Of a DNA stretch of 64,000 nucleotides, positions 53,975-64,000 are shown one piece after another; the first letter of the stretch is position 1; the number at the start of each line of letters is the position of its first letter. The translations under genes were made by a program, and so were the position numbers. A model generated the notes under the pieces. The model did not search any database. It saw only the letters and a list, made by a program, of their open reading frames with translations, and had not been told where the DNA came from. Origin of the DNA: Rana temporaria (Eukaryota; Chordata; Amphibia; Anura; Ranidae); NCBI RefSeq assembly GCF_905171775.1, contig NC_053497.1:40895781-40959780 (forward strand), read 5' to 3'.

Positions 53975-55190
53975 TTCTGGTCCTGTGCTGAGCGGGCCAC
54001 TCTCCTCTGGGGTCACTATGTGTCGGAAATTGCTGTAGTAGTGCCCACGCTGCCTGCTGGGCCACCGCACCAAGCCAGCCACCCCCGGGGTCACTATGTG
54101 GCAGGAATGAACGTAGTAGCGCCCACGCTGCCTTCCGGGCCCCCGCACCAAGCCAGCCACCCCCTGGGGTCACTGTGTGGCAGGAATCAACGTAGTAGCG
54201 CCCACGCTGCCTTCCGGGCCCCACACCAAGCCAGCCACCCCTTGGGGTCACTAAGTGACAGGAATCACTGTAGAAGCGCCAATGCTGTCCTCTGGGACCC
54301 CACACCAAGCCAGCCAACCCCTAGGGACACTATGCGGCAGGAATCAATGTAGTAGCGCCAACGCTGTCCTCCGAGCCCCCACACCAAGCCAGCCACCCCC
54401 TGGGGTCACTATGTGGCAGGAATCAACGTAGTAGTGCCCATGGTGCCTTCCGGGACTCCGCACCAAGCAAGCTACCCCCTGTGGTCACTATGTGGTAGTA
54501 ACGCCAACATTATCCTCTAGGCCCCCTGCACCAAGCCAGTCACCCCCTGGGGTCACTATGTGGCAGAAATCAACGTAGTAGCACGGCACCCATGCTGCCT
54601 TCCGGGCCCCCACACCAAGCCTGTCACACCCTGGGATCACTATGCATTAGGAATCATTGTAGTAACGCCAACACTGTCCTCCAGGCTCCTGCATCAAACC
54701 AGCCACTCCCTGGAGACACTATGTGGTAGTAACGCCAACACTATCCTCTAGGCCCCCCGCACCAAGCCAGCCACCCCCTGGGGTCACTATGTGGCAGGAA
54801 TCAATGTACTAGTGCCCACACTGCCTTCTGGGCCCCCACACCAAGCCAGCCACCCCCCTGGGGTCACTAAGCCTTGTGAATCCACAATGCCAACACTGTC
54901 CTCCAGGCTCCTGCATCACGTCAGCCACCCTCTGAGGACACTTTGTGGCAGGAATCACTGTAGTAACGCCAACACTGTCCTCTAGGCCCCCCGCACCAAA
55001 CCTGCCACCCCCTGGGGTCACTATGCGACAGAAATCGCTGTAGTAGCACCAACGCTGCCTTCTGGGCCCCCACACCAAGCCAGCCACCCCCTGGGGTCAC
55101 TATGCAGTAGAAATCAACGTAGTAGCGCCCATGCTGCCTTCCGGGCCCCCACACAAAGCCAGTCACCCCCCTGGGGTCACTATGCGGAAG
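53975..55190 (+). repeat. 78-79-bp minisatellite in BCKDHA intron 1
   Basis: About 15 units begin GGTCACTATGTGGCAGGAAT, continue with GTAGTAGCGCCCACGCTGCC and end CCAAGCCAGCCACCCCCTG. The early starts at 54011, 54089 and 54168 give the period. The minus-strand frames over it are repeat artefacts. Confidence 0.93.
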
Positions 55191-55409
55191 GACAGCCACT
55201 CGCCACAGGACCTGGAACACAGCCACCACCATTGTAATCATACCAACTACTACAACGATTGTTAGCTTCCCCTTAGTACAACCTCCGTTCACAGAACGCC
55301 TTGTATCTTTCTCAATGAATGCAAGACATTTTTTGATTGGACAAGGTGGAGATTGTTACATCACCACCCCACCTCGTCCAATTGGAGAATACTGTATATT
55401 CATTGAGAA

Positions 55410-55420
55410 TAGGGATGAGC
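55410..55420 (+). mobile_element. Solo left terminus of the TAGGGATGAGC hAT family
   Basis: TAGGGATGAGC is an exact match to the terminus of 32303-40440. No right terminus with an 8-bp duplication was found, so this is probably a truncated relative. Confidence 0.45.
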
Positions 55421-55621
55421 TCAGACATATTTGAGTCCAAACCCTGCCTGAGCTATCCTGCCAAGAAGCTGTCAAAGTGGACAGCCAATCGTAGGTGGCG
55501 GAGGCATTTTCTGCAGCGGCACATATGCAAGGGATGTGTATACAGGCGTCTACAGGGAGGGGGTTGTCTTCACCGCCTCTGATTGGATGCCCACTTTGAC
55601 AGCTTCATTTTCAATGAACAT

Positions 55622-55962
55622 AAAGGCTCGGTTCACACTGCTGTGACCTATGGTGCGACTTCCTGGCGATTTGAGTACTACTTTGTCTTGTGCAGAGATA
55701 ACGGCATACAGGAAGATGCCATGCACTGCCTGGGTAATCTTCCTGTAATGTCAGATCCAAATCGCATCAATGTAGATTAAAGTCTATGGGCACAAGTCAG
55801 ATAGAAGTCACCTTGAAGTAGTATAGGAACCTTTTCTAAAGGCGGAGCCAGTTCAGTAGTGTTAATTAAGATCTCATTGACTAACGTGGGATTTCACATG
55901 TCATGCGACTTGGGGTCTCACAAGTCTGATCCCAAGTCACGGCAGTGTGACCCGAGCCAAAG
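55622..55962 (+). mobile_element. GTTCACAC-ended MITE
   Basis: GGCTCGGTTCACACTGCTGTG and CACGGCAGTGTGACCCGAGCC are inverted ends, 21 bp with three mismatches. Confidence 0.7.
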
Positions 55963-56266
55963 GGTCCTCTAATCGGGCGAGATGGGGGTGGTGATGTCAT
56001 GATCTCTACCTCATCCAATCATAGAATGTTCTGCGTTCATTGAGAAAGATGCAAGGTGTTCTGTGAATGGCAGCAGTGCCAAGCGGGTGACACCCTCCCC
56101 CCCCCCCCCCTGTGATCAGTGTACAGTGGGGCAGCTGCCAGCACCTGGGGGACAGCAGCCATCATTGTGGTAGATTACTACAATGATTCTCCGCTTCCAC
56201 AGCTTTTCCAAACTGGGCCAATGTAAGGGCTGGTTTACACCTGCAGTTGGGGATGGTAAAAACATA

Positions 56267-56440
56267 TTGGGGTTGATTTACTAAAACTAGAGAGTGCAAA
56301 ATCTGGTGCAGCTGTGCATGGTAGCCAATCAGCTTAAGTGTGTTCAATTAAGCTTTGACAATAAAACCTGGAAGCTGATTGGTTTCTATGCAGGGCTGCA
56401 CCGGATTTTTCACTCTCCAGTTTTAGTAAATCAACCCCCA
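56267..56440. mobile_element. Palindromic GGTTGATTTACTAAAAC MITE, 174 bp
   Basis: TTGGGGTTGATTTACTAAAA and TTTTAGTAAATCAACCCCCA are inverted, and the arms continue to GTAGCCAATCAGCTT and AAGCTGATTGG. Confidence 0.85.
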
Positions 56441-56869
56441 TGGTTGAGCTGAGCTGCATTTTTACCACCCCCCTCCCTCTAAAATGCAAAGGTCATGACG
56501 CTTTGTGGCAAAATGATCTCCCCATTGCATTGAGCAGGCTGTAATGTAAACCCCAACCCCCTGTACACTAAAGTGCAGCGCACAGCACGCAGTTGGTGCA
56601 CCACAACACACATGCCATAGGGTTGTGGTGGCTGCGGTTTGAAAAGCCAGTCATAATTTTTTATTTATTTAAAAAAAAAATTCATCCATTGTGCTGAATG
56701 GGTTGCCTGAATGCAAAGCTATAATAATAGGGCCGCAACAAATGTGCAGTACTAAAACAAGGGCAGTGGGTGGGGGAAAGGGTGCGATTTAGGAGCTCAC
56801 ACAGGATGTTACAAGGAGGCAGAAAAACACAGTAAGGGACAAAGAAATGAAAAGTAGATTACGGGGAAA
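56441..56869. other. BCKDHA intron 1, no gene recognised
   Basis: It contains an A run near 56671. Part of 56441-56660 may be the remainder of a MITE hosting the 56267-56440 insertion. Confidence 0.35.
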
Positions 56870-57804
56870 TTAACCACTTCCCACCCAAGGACGTCATATG
56901 ACGCCTTGGACTTTCGGTGGGGGATATCTGAATGATGGGTGCAGATACAGGCATCATTCAGATATCACTATTTTCAGCCGGCGGTTCTGTGCACCGTAAG
57001 AATGATCATAGCAGCAGTTCTGCCTCTTGATCATTTTTCTAGGTGACGGGAGCAGACATCCCCCCCCCCCCTCCCGCCGCCGAACTGGTGCTTCTCCGGG
57101 CTCTCCCGTGCCACCGGGGACCCGAGAAATGATCGGCCGTTGCCGGATGAGAAGCATATAGATTTCTGGTGACCAGATCTTTATGACCGTCGGAGGCCCG
57201 GGCACAACGTTATGACGTCACGCCCTGGTACCCGGAAGTAAACAAAGCCGCAATCACGGCTGGCAGCATGAGATCTGTGAATTTTTTTTCACAATCTCCT
57301 ACTTTCCAGCCTGGAGGAGAAATGTGAGGTGTTATTAACCCCACATCTCTCCATAAAGAGGACCTGTCACAATATATTCCTATTACAAAGTATGTTTACA
57401 TTCCTTGTAATAGGCATAAAAGTGATCAAAAATAAATAAATAAGTGAAATAAAAAATAATAATATTTAAAACGCCCCTGTCCCCGGTAGCTCGCACTCAG
57501 AGGAGAACATGCACCCAAGTCCTGCCCACATATGTAAACGCCGTTCTAACCATACATATGAAAAAAAAATACAAAAATATTGGGCTAACTTTACTGTATT
57601 GTTTTTTAATTCATGAAACTGTTGAAAAATTATTGCGCAAATACCGTGTGAGATAAAAAGCTGCAATGACCACCATTTGATTCCCTAGGGTGTCTGCTAA
57701 AATATATATATAATTTTTTTTTCTTTTGTCTAACAAAAAAAATGATGATTTTTGCATAATGTAGGAGAGAAGTGCCAGAATAGGCGCGGTATGGAAGTGG
57801 TTAA
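56870..57804 (-). mobile_element. TTAA-target transposon, 935 bp
   Basis: The ends TTAACCACTTCCCACC and GGTATGGAAGTGGTTAA are inverted with TTAA at each. It includes the inner palindrome GATATCTGAATGATG...CATCATTCAGATATC (56926-56968). Confidence 0.8.
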
Positions 57805-58365
57805 GTAGTAAAAGGGTTATTATTGGGGAATAATGATATTGTTTAGTGTCATTTTAAGAGCTCTGATTTTCTGATCAGTGTGGCCAATGAAGCAGAACAT
57901 CTACAGGAAGCTATAAAACAAAATCACGCTGACAGATGCAGAATTGTCTTCTTTATTCCTGTACAAGCTCCATCCATGAACTCCTCCTATGGGAAGGGGA
58001 TGTAAAGGGTGACACTGTGTATGTGTACAGCTGTCAGCAGCGTCCTGATAACAGGAAGGTCAGTTACTGCTAGAGGAGGCTCGCCTGCAACGCGAGTGCT
58101 GATTGGCTGATTCCCTAGGGGCGTAGGGAAGGCCGGTGTAACTGGTTCTGCCTCCTAGATAACAGAACAATGCTGCTTGTTGTGGCCTGGAGCATAGGAG
58201 ACGACTCGTCTACATACACCACACATGCATTGCCTTCGAAATAACATTCTAGTGAATGCATGAGAAGTCATTTTATTTTATGTTGGTCATTTACATTCTG
58301 AAAGGGGAATAATTGTTTGCAGCTTCTCCAGCAGCCCATCGGCTTTATACATCTGAATACTGACT
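57805..58365. other. BCKDHA intron 1, no repeat recognised
   Basis: No exon with a mature BCKDHA-like sequence and no terminal repeat was seen. Confidence 0.35.
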
Positions 58366-58492
58366 TTAACCACTTGGCGCCCAGGCCAGTTCTGCCACTT
58401 CGCTCCTACATGTAAAAATCATTATTTTTTTTGCTAGAAAATGACATAGAACCCCCAAACTCTATATTGATATGTTTTTTGAGACCCTAGAG

Positions 58493-58651
58493 CAGGGATC
58501 TGCAATTAGCGGACCTCCAGCTGTTGCAAAATTACAATTCCCATCATGCCTCTGCCTCTGGGTGTCATGCTTGTGGCTGTCAGAGTCTTGCTATGCCTCA
58601 TGGGATTTGTAGTTCTGCAACAGCTGGAGGTCCGCTAATTGCATATCCCTG
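58493..58651 (+). mobile_element. Palindromic hAT MITE, 159 bp, perfect target duplication
   Basis: CAGGGATCTGCAATTAGCGG and CCGCTAATTGCATATCCCTG are the inverted ends. CCCTAGAG is duplicated at 58485-58492 and 58652-58659. Confidence 0.93.
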
Positions 58652-58785
58652 CCCTAGAGAATACAATGGCGGTCATTGCAACTTTTTATCTCGCACGGTA
58701 TTTGCGCAGCATTTTTTTAATGTTTTTTTTGGGCAAATTTTTTTTTTTCATGCTTTAAAAAAAAAAAAAAATACAGTAAAGTTAT

Positions 58786-59145
58786 GCCCCGTACACACGA
58801 TAGGAAATTCCGAGAGCAAAAGTCCGATGTGAGCTTTTGAACGGAAATTCTGACCATGTGTATGCTCCATTGGACTTTTGCTGTCGGAATTTTCACCACG
58901 AAAAGATTGAGAGCCGGTTCTTAAATTTTCCGACAGAAAAAAATCCTATCGGAAAATCTGATCGTCTAGCAATTCCGATTTGAGAAAAATTCAGACGCAT
59001 GCTCGGAAGCATTGAACTTTATTTTCCCGGCTAGTCGTAGTGTTGTACGTCACCGCGTTCTTGACGGTCAAAAGTTCTGAGAACTTTTGTGTGACTCTGT
59101 GTATGCAAGCCAAGCTTGAGCGGAATTCCGTCGGAAAACCATCCA
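58786..59145 (+). mobile_element. CCCCGTACACACGAT MITE, right end lost
   Basis: The left end GCCCCGTACACACGATAGG is followed by alternating TCCGA/TCGGAA words. The right part stops at CGTCGGAAAACC without the expected inverted terminus. Confidence 0.7.
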
Positions 59146-60085
59146 ATTTTTTTGCATAATGTGAAAGATAAAGTTACGTTGAGTAAATAGATACCTAATA
59201 TGTCACGCTTCAAAATTGCACATGCTCGTGGAATGGCGCCAAACTTTGGTACTTAAAAATCCCCATAGGCGACGCTTTAATTTTTTTTACTGGTTACATG
59301 TTTTGAGTTACAGAGGAGATCTAAGGCTAGAATTATTGCTCTCACTCTAATGTTCGCAACGACGCCTCACGTGTGGTTTGAACACCGTTTTCATATGTGG
59401 GCGGGACTTACGTATGCGTTTGATTCTGCGTGCAACCACACGGGGACAGGGGCACTTTGAATTTTTTTTTGTATTGTTAATTTTACTTAAATGATTTTCT
59501 ATTTTGACACTTAAAAAAATAAAAAAAAAATTTGATCACTTTTATTTCTATTACAGGGAATGTAAACATCCCTTGTAATAGGAATATGACACGACAGGTC
59601 CTCTTTACAGTGAGATATGGGGTCAATAAGACCCCACATCTCACCACTAGGCTGGGAAGCCTAAAATACAAAAATAAAAACGATCACCACTTCCCAGCCG
59701 AGGCGGCGCCGTTTTTTTGAATGCAGAGGCCAGGCGTGACATCATAACATAACATAGCGCCCGGCCTCCGACGATCATAGAGACTGGTGGAAATCTCTAT
59801 GATCAGCATCCGTGGCCGGCGGATCCGTTCTCCGACTCACTGATCCAGGGCTGTGGAGTCGGAGTCGAGGGAAATTTTGGGTACCTGGAGTCGGAGTCGG
59901 CAAACAATGCACCGACTCCGACTAAATTTAGATTGGAATAAAAAAAAAAAGCAAGTTTAAATGTCCCAATTCACAAAAAGTTATAATTAATGACTTCTCT
60001 ACTGTAAGAATAAAGACCAATGCATGCAGTGCCTCATGTAACCGCAATCTATGTAATGTAACTATACATCAGAGGTAATGTATAT

Positions 60086-61980
60086 TAGAGGTCGACCGAT
60101 ATATCGGCCGGCCGATATATCGGGCCGATATTCAGTCATTTTGGAGAAATCGGCATCGGCCGATTATTATCCAAATGTGGCCGATATTTAGCAGATCTGC
60201 ATCAGCAGAGTGTGGAGAAGGAAGGAGGAACATGGGGTTCCCCCTCCCTTCTCCACACTGTCTGCAGAGCAGTGCCGTGTGTGTGCACTGTGAAGGAGAA
60301 TGGAGCTGTCGGACTGATGTCGGGGTGGGCGGGACCCGGGGTGGGCGGGACTCAGCTGTCCAACACCAGCCAATGGGATGAGATCATTGGCTGGATAGCT
60401 GCTGGGTCCCGCCCACCCCGGGTCCCGCCCACCTCCAACATCACGATGAATCTGAGCTCCTCTCTCTCTCTGCTCTCACAGTTTCACAGCACATAATGTA
60501 GCTGAATGTGTGAAACTCTCTCTTCATACAGTTTCACAACTGCTGCAGAGAGAAAGAGGAGCTCAGATTCGTTGCGATGTTGAAGGTGGGCGGGACTCAG
60601 CAGCTATCCAGCCAATGATCTCATCCCATTGGCTGGTGGACAGCTGAGCCCCACCCAACCCGGGTCCCGCCCACCTTCAACATCGCAATGAATCTGAGCT
60701 CCTCTTTCTGCTCTCTGCAGCACCATGTGAAACTGTATAGAGAGTTTCACACATTATCCGCTACATTATGTGCTGTGAAACCTGCCAGTGCCATCTGCTA
60801 ATGCCAACCAGCCAGTGCCACCTGCCAATGCCATGCCAACTAGTGCCACCTGCCAATGCCATCCAGTGCCATCTGTTAATGCCATCCAGTGCCACCTGCC
60901 AGTGGCAACGCCATCCAGTGCCACCTGCCAGTGGCAACGCCATCCAGTGCCACCTGCTAATGCCATCTAGTGCCATCCAGTGCCACCTGCCAATGCCATC
61001 TAGTGCCATCCAGTGCCACCTGCCAATGCCACCCAGTGCCATCTGCTAGTGCCAACTAGTGCCACCTGCCAATTAGTGCCACCTGCCAGTGCCATCTGCC
61101 AGTGCTAACTATTGCCAATTAGTGCCACCTGCCAGTAGCATCCAGTGCCACCTGCCAATGCCATCCAGTGCCACCTGCCAATGCCATGCCAACTAGTGCC
61201 ACCTGCCAATGCCATCCAGTGCCATCTGTTAATGCCATCCAGTGCCACCTGTCAATGCCATCCAGTGCCACCTGCCAGTGGCAACGCCATCCAGTGCCAC
61301 CTGCCAGTGGCAACGCCATCCAGTGCCACCTGCCAGTGGCAACGCCATCCAGTGCCACCTGCTAATGCCATCTAGTGCCATCCAGTGCCACCTGCCAATG
61401 CCATCCAGTGCCACCTGCCAATGCCATCCAGTGCCACCTGCCAAGGCCATCCAGTGCCACCTGCTAATGCCATCTAGTGCCATCCAGTGCCACCTGCCAA
61501 TGCCATCCAGTGCAACCTGCCAATGTCACCCAGTGCCATCTGCTAGTGCCAACTAGTGCCACCTGCCAAGGCCATCCAGTGCCACCTGCCAATTAGTGCC
61601 ACCTGCCAGTGCCATCTGCCAGTGCTAACTATTGCCAATTAGTGCCACCTGCCAGTAGCATCCAGTGCCACCTGCCAATGCCATCCAGTGCCACCTGCCA
61701 ATGCCATGCCAACTAGTGCCACCTGCCAATCAGTGCCATCTGCTTTTGCCAATTGGGTCCATCCAGTGCAATCTGCCAGTGCCAATTAGCGTGCCAACTA
61801 GTGCCACCTGCCAAGGCCATCCAGTGGCACCTGCCAATTAGTGCCACCTGCCAAAAAATAAAAATCGGCCTAAAATATCGGCCGCAAAAATCGGCATCAT
61901 ATATCGGCCATCGGCCGCCCCAAATTCTAAATATCGGCATCGGTATCGGCCAGAGAAAAACCCATATCGGTCGACCTCTA
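60086..61980 (+). mobile_element. hAT-type element, 1895 bp, inside the 59846 element
   Basis: TAGAGGTCGACCGATAT and ATATCGGTCGACCTCTA are perfect 17-bp inverted ends apart from minor flanking drift. ATGTATAT is duplicated at 60078-60085 and 61981-61988. It carries repeated ATCGGCCG words near both ends, large inverted blocks (60190-60770) and a minisatellite. Confidence 0.92.
60780..61850 (+). repeat. Short-unit minisatellite (GCCACCTGCCAATGCCATCC type)
   Basis: Dozens of 20-30-bp units mix CCAGTGCCACCTGCCAATG, CCATCTAGTG and CCAACTAGTG. A larger block containing AGTGCTAACTATTGCC recurs at about 61100 and 61620, suggesting a segmental duplication of roughly 520 bp within the array. Confidence 0.9.
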
Positions 61981-61989
61981 ATGTATATA

Positions 61990-62170
61990 CTGTATTTATC
62001 GGCGTATACCGCACACTTTTTTCCCCTTAAAATAAGGGGAAAATCGTGGGTGCGCGATATACGCCGATACCCACTTCCCGCGCTCAGTTTGAATGCCTGC
62101 GCCGACATATACCGAGCGAAGCCGAGCCTGGCCGAATGTAGCCGAGTGTACTGCACTCGGTATATGTCGG
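61990..62170 (+). mobile_element. TTTATCGGCGTATA MITE fragment
   Basis: TATTTATCGGCGTATACCGC begins it. The inverted blocks TTTGAATGCCTGCGCCGACA and TGTCGGCGCAGGCATTCAAA lie at 62088-62108 and 62165-62186. Confidence 0.55.
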
Positions 62171-62936
62171 CGCAGGCATTCAAACTTTGAATGCAGAGAC
62201 AATTCTCTTCCTTAGAACTCTACATTGAATTGATTTGCATTTGCTAAGCCTATAACTACATTTCAAGATTAATATAAACCATTTCTAGGTTTTACAGATT
62301 TTGTTTTTGGTTCATTATAGATAAGCTTTGTTTTTGTTCTAAAACAACCAAATAATGTGGTTTGTATTTTTGAACTGGTAAAGATCCTGTTCCTGATGTT
62401 TATGCCTGCTGCTACTATCCAGCCACTTGATTGATTAATATTTTTTTTTTTTTTATAAAACTTTGTTTTCATTGTGTTTGTCTTTTGCTTAAACTGTGCA
62501 ATACAGTAGACTGTTGGCTTCCCAGCCAGTAGTCCTGTGGTAGGTTGCGTTTCTTTCCCTCAAGGAATGTATAAAATACATTCGCATATTAATACAGAGG
62601 AGTCGGAGTCGGGGAGTCGGAGTTGGAGTCGGAAGTACATAAAACTGAGGAGTCGGAACATTTATCTACCGACTCCACAGCCCTGCACTGATCACAGTGG
62701 TGAGTCGGTAGAAGCACCGGAGGGGGGGGGGCAGAATGACGTACCCTTTCGCTGCCCGTAAGAACGTTCAAGCGGCGGAACAACTGCTATGATTGTTCTT
62801 GTGGCGTAGGGGATCGCCGGCTGAAAATGCCGATATCTGAATGATGCCTGTAGCGGCATCATTCAGATATAGCCCCACAAAGCCTAGGACGTCATATGAC
62901 GGCCTCTGGGCGCCAAGTGGTTAACAGAGACCGGCT

Positions 62937-63180
62937 GAGATACGAACCCTGTATGGACAGGCTGAATGTACCCAAGTTAATCCATTGATCGACTTTGGTA
63001 AAACCAGCATGTTGGCATTTCGGCACGTGATTATTGCCAGCGGCTATACCTGCTAGCAATAATCACTATGTTCCCCCAGCCGGGGGCTTCCTGCAAAAGG
63101 GCCCCCCCCCATCAACACAGATGGAGGGATTCCCCCATCAAGTCATGGTTGCAGGAAACCAAAGCTTTCTATCTAATGTA
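62937..63180 (+). repeat. Dispersed GAACCGGCC-type repeat, diverged copy
   Basis: GACCGGCTGAGATACGAACC, GACAGGCTGAATGTACCC and GGTTGCAGGAAACC parallel 42958-43220. Confidence 0.6.
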
Positions 63181-63237
63181 TGACTTGTCTTCGTTACTAC
63201 TGCACCAATGTAATAGAGATAATTCCTGGAGTTCAAC

Positions 63238-64000
63238 TTTAACCGTTTTCTGACCTCCATACATAGATATACATCCTGTTAGCTGCAGCCATGATCTTGA
63301 TGCACTCGGATCACTTTTTCTAAACGGCTGATTGGTGGCTGTAAAACAAAACAAAAAAACAGTACTCAGAAGGGCCACCCCGCCTCTGACCCCTTACGTT
63401 GGTTCCAAGGTTTTTTAGTTTCCACTGGGATTGCTTTACACAGAGGAGATGGAGGAAATCAATTCCCTAATCTCCGCTGTGATTAAAGTGGAGCTCTAGT
63501 CTGTAAAAAATATGTCAGCAGCTACAAATACTGGAGCTGCTGATTTTTAATATATGGACACTTAGCTGTCCAGGGATCCCGAGATGTCGGCACCCCCGAT
63601 CAGTCGGTGTCGGGTTCTGGCGCCGGTGATCTGCCGATATGGTTTCTCCTATCGATATGGTTCCCCTCTTGACTGCGCAGGTGCAATCCGAGCCGACGGA
63701 AATCACCGAACCTGATCAGCTGTAGCAAGAGGTCCAGGGCAACGTGGAATTTGCTGTAAGTGGCCAGTCGGCCTCATGTCCTCGCTTTGCTTGGACGGCT
63801 CGCTTGGCCTCCTGGCTCTTTTTTTTTTTAACATCCTCCAATCCACGGGGATGTTAAGGAATGAGCCTGGATGCCGCCCGAGGTTCGGACATTTCCGTGG
63901 GCTTCGTCTGCGCCTGTGCAGTCAAGCAGAGAACCATCTCGATGGGGGAACTAGATCGACAAGACACCGGCATTGTAAGTAAAGAAACCCAGCAGTGAAG
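63238..64000. repeat. Dispersed repeats running off the window
   Basis: From 63484, TTAAAGTGGAGCTCTAG begins a TTAA-type MITE with the inverted pair GTCAGCAGCTACAAATACTG and AGCTGCTGA. The remaining sequence to 64000 has no coding region I recognise. Confidence 0.45.

Larger units (their letters stand above)
55289..56073 (+). mobile_element. Long-TIR element with nested insertions
   Basis: The ends GTTCACAGAACGCCTTG and CAAGGTGTTCTGTGAATGG are inverted, and similarity continues about 80 bp inward (TTTCTCAATGAATGCA against CGTTCATTGAGAAA). Nested inside are a solo TAGGGATGAGC end (55410) and a GTTCACAC MITE (55622-55962). Confidence 0.65.
59846..62685 (+). mobile_element. hAT-type element, 2840 bp, with internal insertion
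   Basis: CAGGGCTGTGGAGTCGGAGT and GACTCCACAGCCCTG are the termini. CACTGATC is duplicated exactly at 59838-59845 and 62686-62693. It contains the element 60086-61980 and no transposase frame. Confidence 0.9.
58366..62924 (+). mobile_element. TTAA element expanded to 4.56 kb by nested insertions
   Basis: TTAACCACTTGGCGCCCAGG and its inverted copy ending GGCGCCAAGTGGTTAA are perfect over 19 bp. Its own sequence is only about 1.2 kb. The rest is insertions at 58493-58651, 58786-59145 and 59846-62685. Confidence 0.9.

Noticed and set aside
53534..54317. Long minus-strand open frames over the 78-bp minisatellite
   Set aside because: They are open only because the repeat unit lacks stops in those frames. 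No domain or splice logic is visible.
60761..61556. Plus and minus open frames with repeated His/Trp/Gly or Pro/Cys
   Set aside because: They come from the short-unit minisatellite; the composition is that of the repeat, not of a protein family.
55190..64000. Second exon of BCKDHA
   Set aside because: I looked for a plus-strand exon resembling the conserved mature N-terminus and saw none; it is probably beyond the window.

Overview
The window looks like nuclear DNA from an anuran amphibian, probably a ranid-type frog. It carries one dispersed vertebrate gene with intron-exon structure. Around it are PIF/Harbinger, hAT, Tc1/mariner and TTAA-target DNA transposons, MITEs, minisatellites and one tRNA-derived SINE. 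There is no operon structure and no prokaryotic feature. Species and repeat-family names are inference from sequence style, because no database was searched.

The host genes are two. On the minus strand, six exons between 53436 and 15302 splice into a complete 215-residue EXOSC5 (Rrp46, an RNase PH-fold subunit of the RNA exosome ring). All junctions are GT/AG and in frame. The gene covers about 38 kb for 648 coding bases, and its introns hold most of the repeats in the window. Head to head with it, 221 bp away, is a 69-nt coding exon on the plus strand at 53658-53726. It encodes a mitochondrial-presequence-like peptide and ends at a splice donor. EXOSC5 and BCKDHA are divergent neighbours in mammals, so I read it as BCKDHA exon 1. 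The gap is a candidate bidirectional promoter with an ETS/GABP site.

Region by region: 1-4.4 kb holds most of a two-gene Harbinger transposon (Myb-like protein on plus, spliced DDE transposase on minus, convergent); the Myb gene has a one-base frameshift in a poly-C repeat. 4.4-15.2 kb is intergenic repeat downstream of EXOSC5. 15.6-19.5 kb, in intron 5, is a satellite block with 218-bp higher-order structure. Intron 3 (25.5-41.0 kb) holds the most striking object: a complete 8138-bp hAT element (32303-40440). It has a perfect 8-bp target duplication, 11-bp terminal repeats, an uninterrupted 1085-codon BED-finger transposase, dense GTTCG/CGAAC motifs at both ends, a TATA/CCAAT promoter-like region near the right end, and long tandem arrays on both sides of the gene. 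Two short elements with the same termini and their own perfect 8-bp duplications lie at 26188-26393 and 48789-48998. Intron 1 (43.7-53.3 kb) is mostly TTAA elements and MITEs. 53.7-64 kb, downstream of BCKDHA exon 1, contains a 78-79-bp minisatellite and a multiply nested transposon stack (58366-62924).

BCKDHA exon 2 was not found and is presumably beyond the window.
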